Of a stretch of DNA of 8,069 bases, positions 6,495 through 8,069 are shown piece by piece (positions within the stretch are counted from its first letter, which is position 1; every line of letters begins with the position of its first letter). Origin of the DNA: Clostridiales bacterium (GTDB lineage: Bacteria > Bacillota > Clostridia > Christensenellales > Aristaeellaceae); the NCBI GenBank assembly GCA_004552515.1, contig SFOF01000088.1, forward strand, positions 1 to 8,069. Direction: 5' to 3'. Both the position numbers and the translations under genes were made by a program. The notes beneath the pieces are model-generated. The model had not been told where the DNA came from and did not search any database. It saw nothing but the letters and a program-made list of their open reading frames with translations.

Positions 6495-6695
6495 GCGCGC
6501 CGATGTGCTTTGCAGAAGGAAAGTCGTTCGCTGCCGGGGAAATGCGACAGACGCCGTGCCCCGCGCTGATATGACGGCGCGGGGATTCGCGGTGAGAGTC
6601 TGGAAACGGGGTTGTCTTTGGCGGCGCGAGGACGTATCTGCGCGTTTTTTGTCATTTGGAAAGCGTTCTGCGCGCGATGCGGAAGGGCGCTTTTC
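6495..6695. other. Gap between convergent genes, hairpin-rich and non-coding
   Basis: About 200 bp without a credible gene separates the CxxC miniprotein from the end of the - strand regulator. It holds a perfect 8-bp GC stem CCCCGCGC/GCGCGGGG (6559-6566 with 6577-6584, 10-nt loop) that lacks a T-run on either strand. Two terminator candidates, listed separately, follow it. Confidence 0.6.
6624..6650 (+). terminator. Probable terminator for the + strand genes
   Basis: CGCGAG (6625-6630) can pair with CTgCGCG (6638-6644) with one bulged G, followed by six T residues (6645-6650). The T-run is clear; the stem is short. It would stop transcription from the DUF5063/miniprotein side before it enters the convergent regulator gene. 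Confidence 0.5.
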
Positions 6696-6699
6696 TTAT
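6658..6699. terminator. Possible bidirectional terminator at the regulator 3' end
   Basis: AAAGCG (6660-6665) and CGCTTT (6688-6693) form a 6-bp stem. On the + strand it is followed by T-rich TTTTCTT; on the - strand it ends in a short TTT. It directly abuts the stop codon of the - strand AraC-type gene. Bidirectional use is inferred. Confidence 0.4.
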
Positions 6700-7481
6700 G
6701 CCTTGTTGAGGTGCGTGTGGTCGTAGAGATTGCGGTATTGTGTGGGGGAAAGCCCCTCGTGATAGCGAAAATAGTGGATCAGCTGCTCCTCGCCGTCGAA
6801 ATCCAGCCGCCGCGCGATGGTGCGCAGCGAATCGGCGGTGGTCAGCAGCTGGCTGCGGATGAGCTTCATGCGCTCGCGGGCGATATACTGCTTCAGCGTG
6901 AGACTGTAGGCCGCCTTGAACAGCGCGCTCAGATAGTCGGGATGATAGCCCGCGTGCGCGGCGGCGTCGGCGGCGGTCAGGCGGCGGGCGCTGTTGATGC
7001 GGATCCACTCGGAGGCTTCGTCGGCGGCGCGGGAGGCGCTTTTTTGCCCCTCGGCCTCGCGCATCAGCTCGCAGTAGAGCAGCGCGAAGGCCGATTGCGC
7101 GGCGTAGGCCGGATAGCCCGGCGCGTTGGCGACGTGCAGAAGCTGCCGGCAGAGCGTGCCCATGCGCGCGCTGTCCTCAGTTTTCAGCGGCGCGGCGGGC
7201 AGCGTGTCGGGGCCGTCCAGTCTGAAGTGGATCCAGTAAAAGCCGGTTTCGCCATGGCTTTCCTGAAAGCCGCCGTGCTTTCGGCCGGGGCGCAGCACGA
7301 TCAGCTCGCCCGCGTGAAGTGCCCAGCGCGCGTCTTCCTCGAACAGGCGGACGGCGCCCGTGGTGACCAGCACGATTTCATGGGTGTCGATGACGCGCGT
7401 GGGGTGGATCCAGGTTTCGCTCGACTGGAACAGTCCGGCGTATTCATAGCGCGCGGGACAGGCGGACGCGGTTTCATTCAT
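6696..7481 (-). CDS. AraC-family transcriptional regulator
   Basis: This 261-residue protein has the standard two-part layout. The N-terminal cupin-like sensor (about 20-105) shows W.HP.R....HEIVLVTTG (24-42), LHAGELIVLRPGRKHGG and FYWIHFRL, the pattern of sugar-sensing AraC regulators. The C-terminal DNA-binding domain (about 155-258) has a first helix-turn-helix around LTAADAAAHAGYHPDYLSALF (split over 168-188) and a second around 216-250 ending in GLSPTQYRNLY. AGGAG on the - strand (7492-7496) lies 10 nt before the ATG. It is transcribed away from the GH127 gene, whose promoter lies in the shared 133-bp gap, so it most likely controls that glycosidase in response to a sugar, and possibly itself. 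Ligand is unknown; an arabinose-containing inducer is inferred from the neighbour. Length is ordinary for the family and nothing looks broken. Confidence 0.9.
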   Translation of the reverse strand: MNETASACPARYEYAGLFQSSETWIHPTRVIDTHEIVLVTTGAVRLFEEDARWALHAGELIVLRPGRKHGGFQESHGETGFYWIHFRLDGPDTLPAAPLKTEDSARMGTLCRQLLHVANAPGYPAYAAQSAFALLYCELMREAEGQKSASRAADEASEWIRINSARRLTAADAAAHAGYHPDYLSALFKAAYSLTLKQYIARERMKLIRSQLLTTADSLRTIARRLDFDGEEQLIHYFRYHEGLSPTQYRNLYDHTHLNKA

Positions 7482-7516
7482 CTTGGTTTTTCTCCTGTTT
7501 TCTGTGTTTTTTCCTA

Positions 7517-7545
7517 TTGCGCGGCCTTGAGCGGCTTGCTATACT
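7517..7545 (+). promoter_or_regulatory. Predicted sigma-A promoter for the GH127 gene
   Basis: A TATACT -10 box (7540-7545) carries an extended -10 TG at 7537-7538. TTGCGC (7517-7522) lies exactly 17 bp upstream as a weak -35. The expected start near 7552 gives a leader of about 60 nt. T-rich sequence lies just upstream (7486-7513). Confidence 0.6.
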
Positions 7546-7568
7546 ATGGGTATGGCGGGGCGGTTCAA

Positions 7569-7583
7569 GCTCTATGATAGCGC
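7569..7583. promoter_or_regulatory. Candidate operator dyad over the regulator -10 box
   Basis: The 15-bp imperfect dyad GCtCTATgATAGcGC is centred on base 7576. It covers the predicted - strand -10 box and lies just downstream of the + strand start. Its position suits autorepression or control of both promoters, but AraC proteins often use direct repeats, so this is tentative. Confidence 0.3.
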
Positions 7584-7602
7584 ATATTTCGATGATTTTC
7601 AA
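7574..7602 (-). promoter_or_regulatory. Predicted sigma-A promoter for the AraC-family gene
   Basis: Read on the - strand, TTGAAA (7597-7602) and TATCAT (7574-7579) are separated by 17 bp; each matches consensus at five of six positions. The start would be near 7567, giving a leader of about 85 nt that runs back through the + strand promoter. The -35 box abuts the glycosidase ribosome-binding site. Confidence 0.6.
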
Positions 7603-7607
7603 GGAGG
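7603..7607 (+). promoter_or_regulatory. Ribosome-binding site deciding the GH127 start
   Basis: GGAGG lies 7 nt before ATG 7615 and only 2 nt before another ATG at 7610, which opens a two-codon frame (ATG CGA TGA). The spacing selects 7615. Confidence 0.8.
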
Positions 7608-7614
7608 GAATGCG

Positions 7615-8069
7615 ATGAAATCGTATAAGACGGTGCCCTTTTCCAACGTGGACATCAATATGGGATTTTGGCAGAAGCGGCAGGCGCTCAACCGCGACGT
7701 GACGGTGCGCGCCGTGATGGATCGGTTTATGGAGACGGGGCGCTTTGAGGCGTTCAAGTGCGACTGGCGCGAGGGCATGGAGGACAAGCCTCACATCTTC
7801 TGGGATTCGGACATCGCCAAGTGGATGGAATCGGTCGCCTACATGATCGAAAAGCAGCCCATGCCCGAGCTGGAGCGCGTGGTTGAGGAGACGATCGATC
7901 AGATCGAGATCAATCAGGACAAGCACGGCTATGTGAACAGCTACTTCACCAGCGTGGAGCCGGGCAACCGCTGGGGCTACAGATGGGCGCACGAGCTGTA
8001 CTGCGCGGGGCATCTGATCGAGGCCGCCGTCGCCTGGCGCGAGGCCACCGGCCGCGACCGCTTCCTGAA
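7615..8069 (+). CDS. GH127-type glycoside hydrolase (beta-L-arabinofuranosidase family), 3'-truncated by the window
   Basis: The frame is open from ATG 7615 to the right edge, giving 151 residues of what is usually a 600-700 residue enzyme. It matches the N-terminal catalytic region of GH127 (formerly DUF1680), whose characterised member HypBA1 of Bifidobacterium longum removes beta-L-arabinofuranose from arabino-oligosaccharides. Diagnostic stretches are FWDSDIAKWMESVAYMI (62-78), a Q.KHGYVNSYFTSVEPGNRW block (about 101-120) and HELYCAGHLIEAAVAWREATG (split over 126-146). The catalytic Cys and the zinc-binding Glu/Cys residues lie further on, outside the window, so activity cannot be judged. 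No signal peptide is present, suggesting cytoplasmic action on imported oligosaccharides. It diverges from an AraC-family regulator with a 133-bp shared gap. Family membership is firm; exact substrate is inferred, since GH127 and its relatives GH137, GH142 and GH146 vary. Confidence 0.9.
   Translation, partial: MKSYKTVPFSNVDINMGFWQKRQALNRDVTVRAVMDRFMETGRFEAFKCDWREGMEDKPHIFWDSDIAKWMESVAYMIEKQPMPELERVVEETIDQIEINQDKHGYVNSYFTSVEPGNRWGYRWAHELYCAGHLIEAAVAWREATGRDRFL

Noticed and set aside
6612..7577. 321-codon + strand frame across the regulator
   Set aside because: Antisense shadow of the AraC-family gene; Gly/Ala/Arg-rich and without a ribosome-binding site.
7610..7618. Two-codon leader frame ATG CGA TGA overlapping the GH127 start
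   Set aside because: Only 2 nt from the SD, so unlikely to be initiated; probably a chance overlap.
7474..8013. 179-codon - strand frame opposite the glycosidase
   Set aside because: Antisense to a clear GH127 coding region that has a strong SD; no recognisable domain.
1..8069. CRISPR array, tRNA/rRNA, transposase, toxin-antitoxin or phage-defence genes
   Set aside because: No direct-repeat array, cloverleaf or diagnostic motif of these was seen on either strand.

Overview
The window reads as chromosomal DNA from a GC-rich Firmicute, most likely a gut-type Clostridia (inference). GC is roughly 60% by eye. Ribosome-binding sites are strong GGAG/GGAGG types, and several genes belong to families common in that group: RbsABC-like sugar uptake, DUF368, DUF5063 and GH127. 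I see no rRNA, tRNA, CRISPR array, transposase or phage gene.

Left part (1-3270): the end of a carbohydrate ABC importer operon, all on the + strand. It holds the C-terminal two thirds of a ribose/galactose-type solute-binding protein, then a hairpin with a T-run in the 111-bp gap, a double-domain ATPase, and an RbsC-like permease that overlaps the ATPase by 4 bp. The substrate cannot be read from sequence.

Middle (3271-6494): a 229-bp non-coding gap, then a DUF368 membrane protein (the family now linked to undecaprenyl-phosphate recycling). A metallo-beta-lactamase-fold hydrolase follows 20 bp later, ending in a hairpin terminator. Next come a YgjV-family membrane protein, a DUF5063 protein whose N-terminus is unclear, and a 56-residue protein with a CxxC motif.

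Right part (6495-8069): about 200 bp between convergent genes carries several hairpins, including probable terminators. It is followed by an AraC-family regulator on the - strand and, diverging from it, the start of a GH127 beta-L-arabinofuranosidase-type glycosidase that runs off the right edge. The divergent gap has a good promoter on each strand, arranged face to face so that the two predicted transcripts overlap. The regulator probably controls the glycosidase, with sugar uptake and glycan trimming as the metabolic theme at the two ends of the window.

I found no clear novel multi-gene system. The points most worth a second look are the face-to-face promoters, the Asn in place of the catalytic Glu in the second ATPase domain, the uncertain DUF5063 N-terminus, the unannotated CxxC miniprotein and the possible intergenic repeat at 3271-3420.
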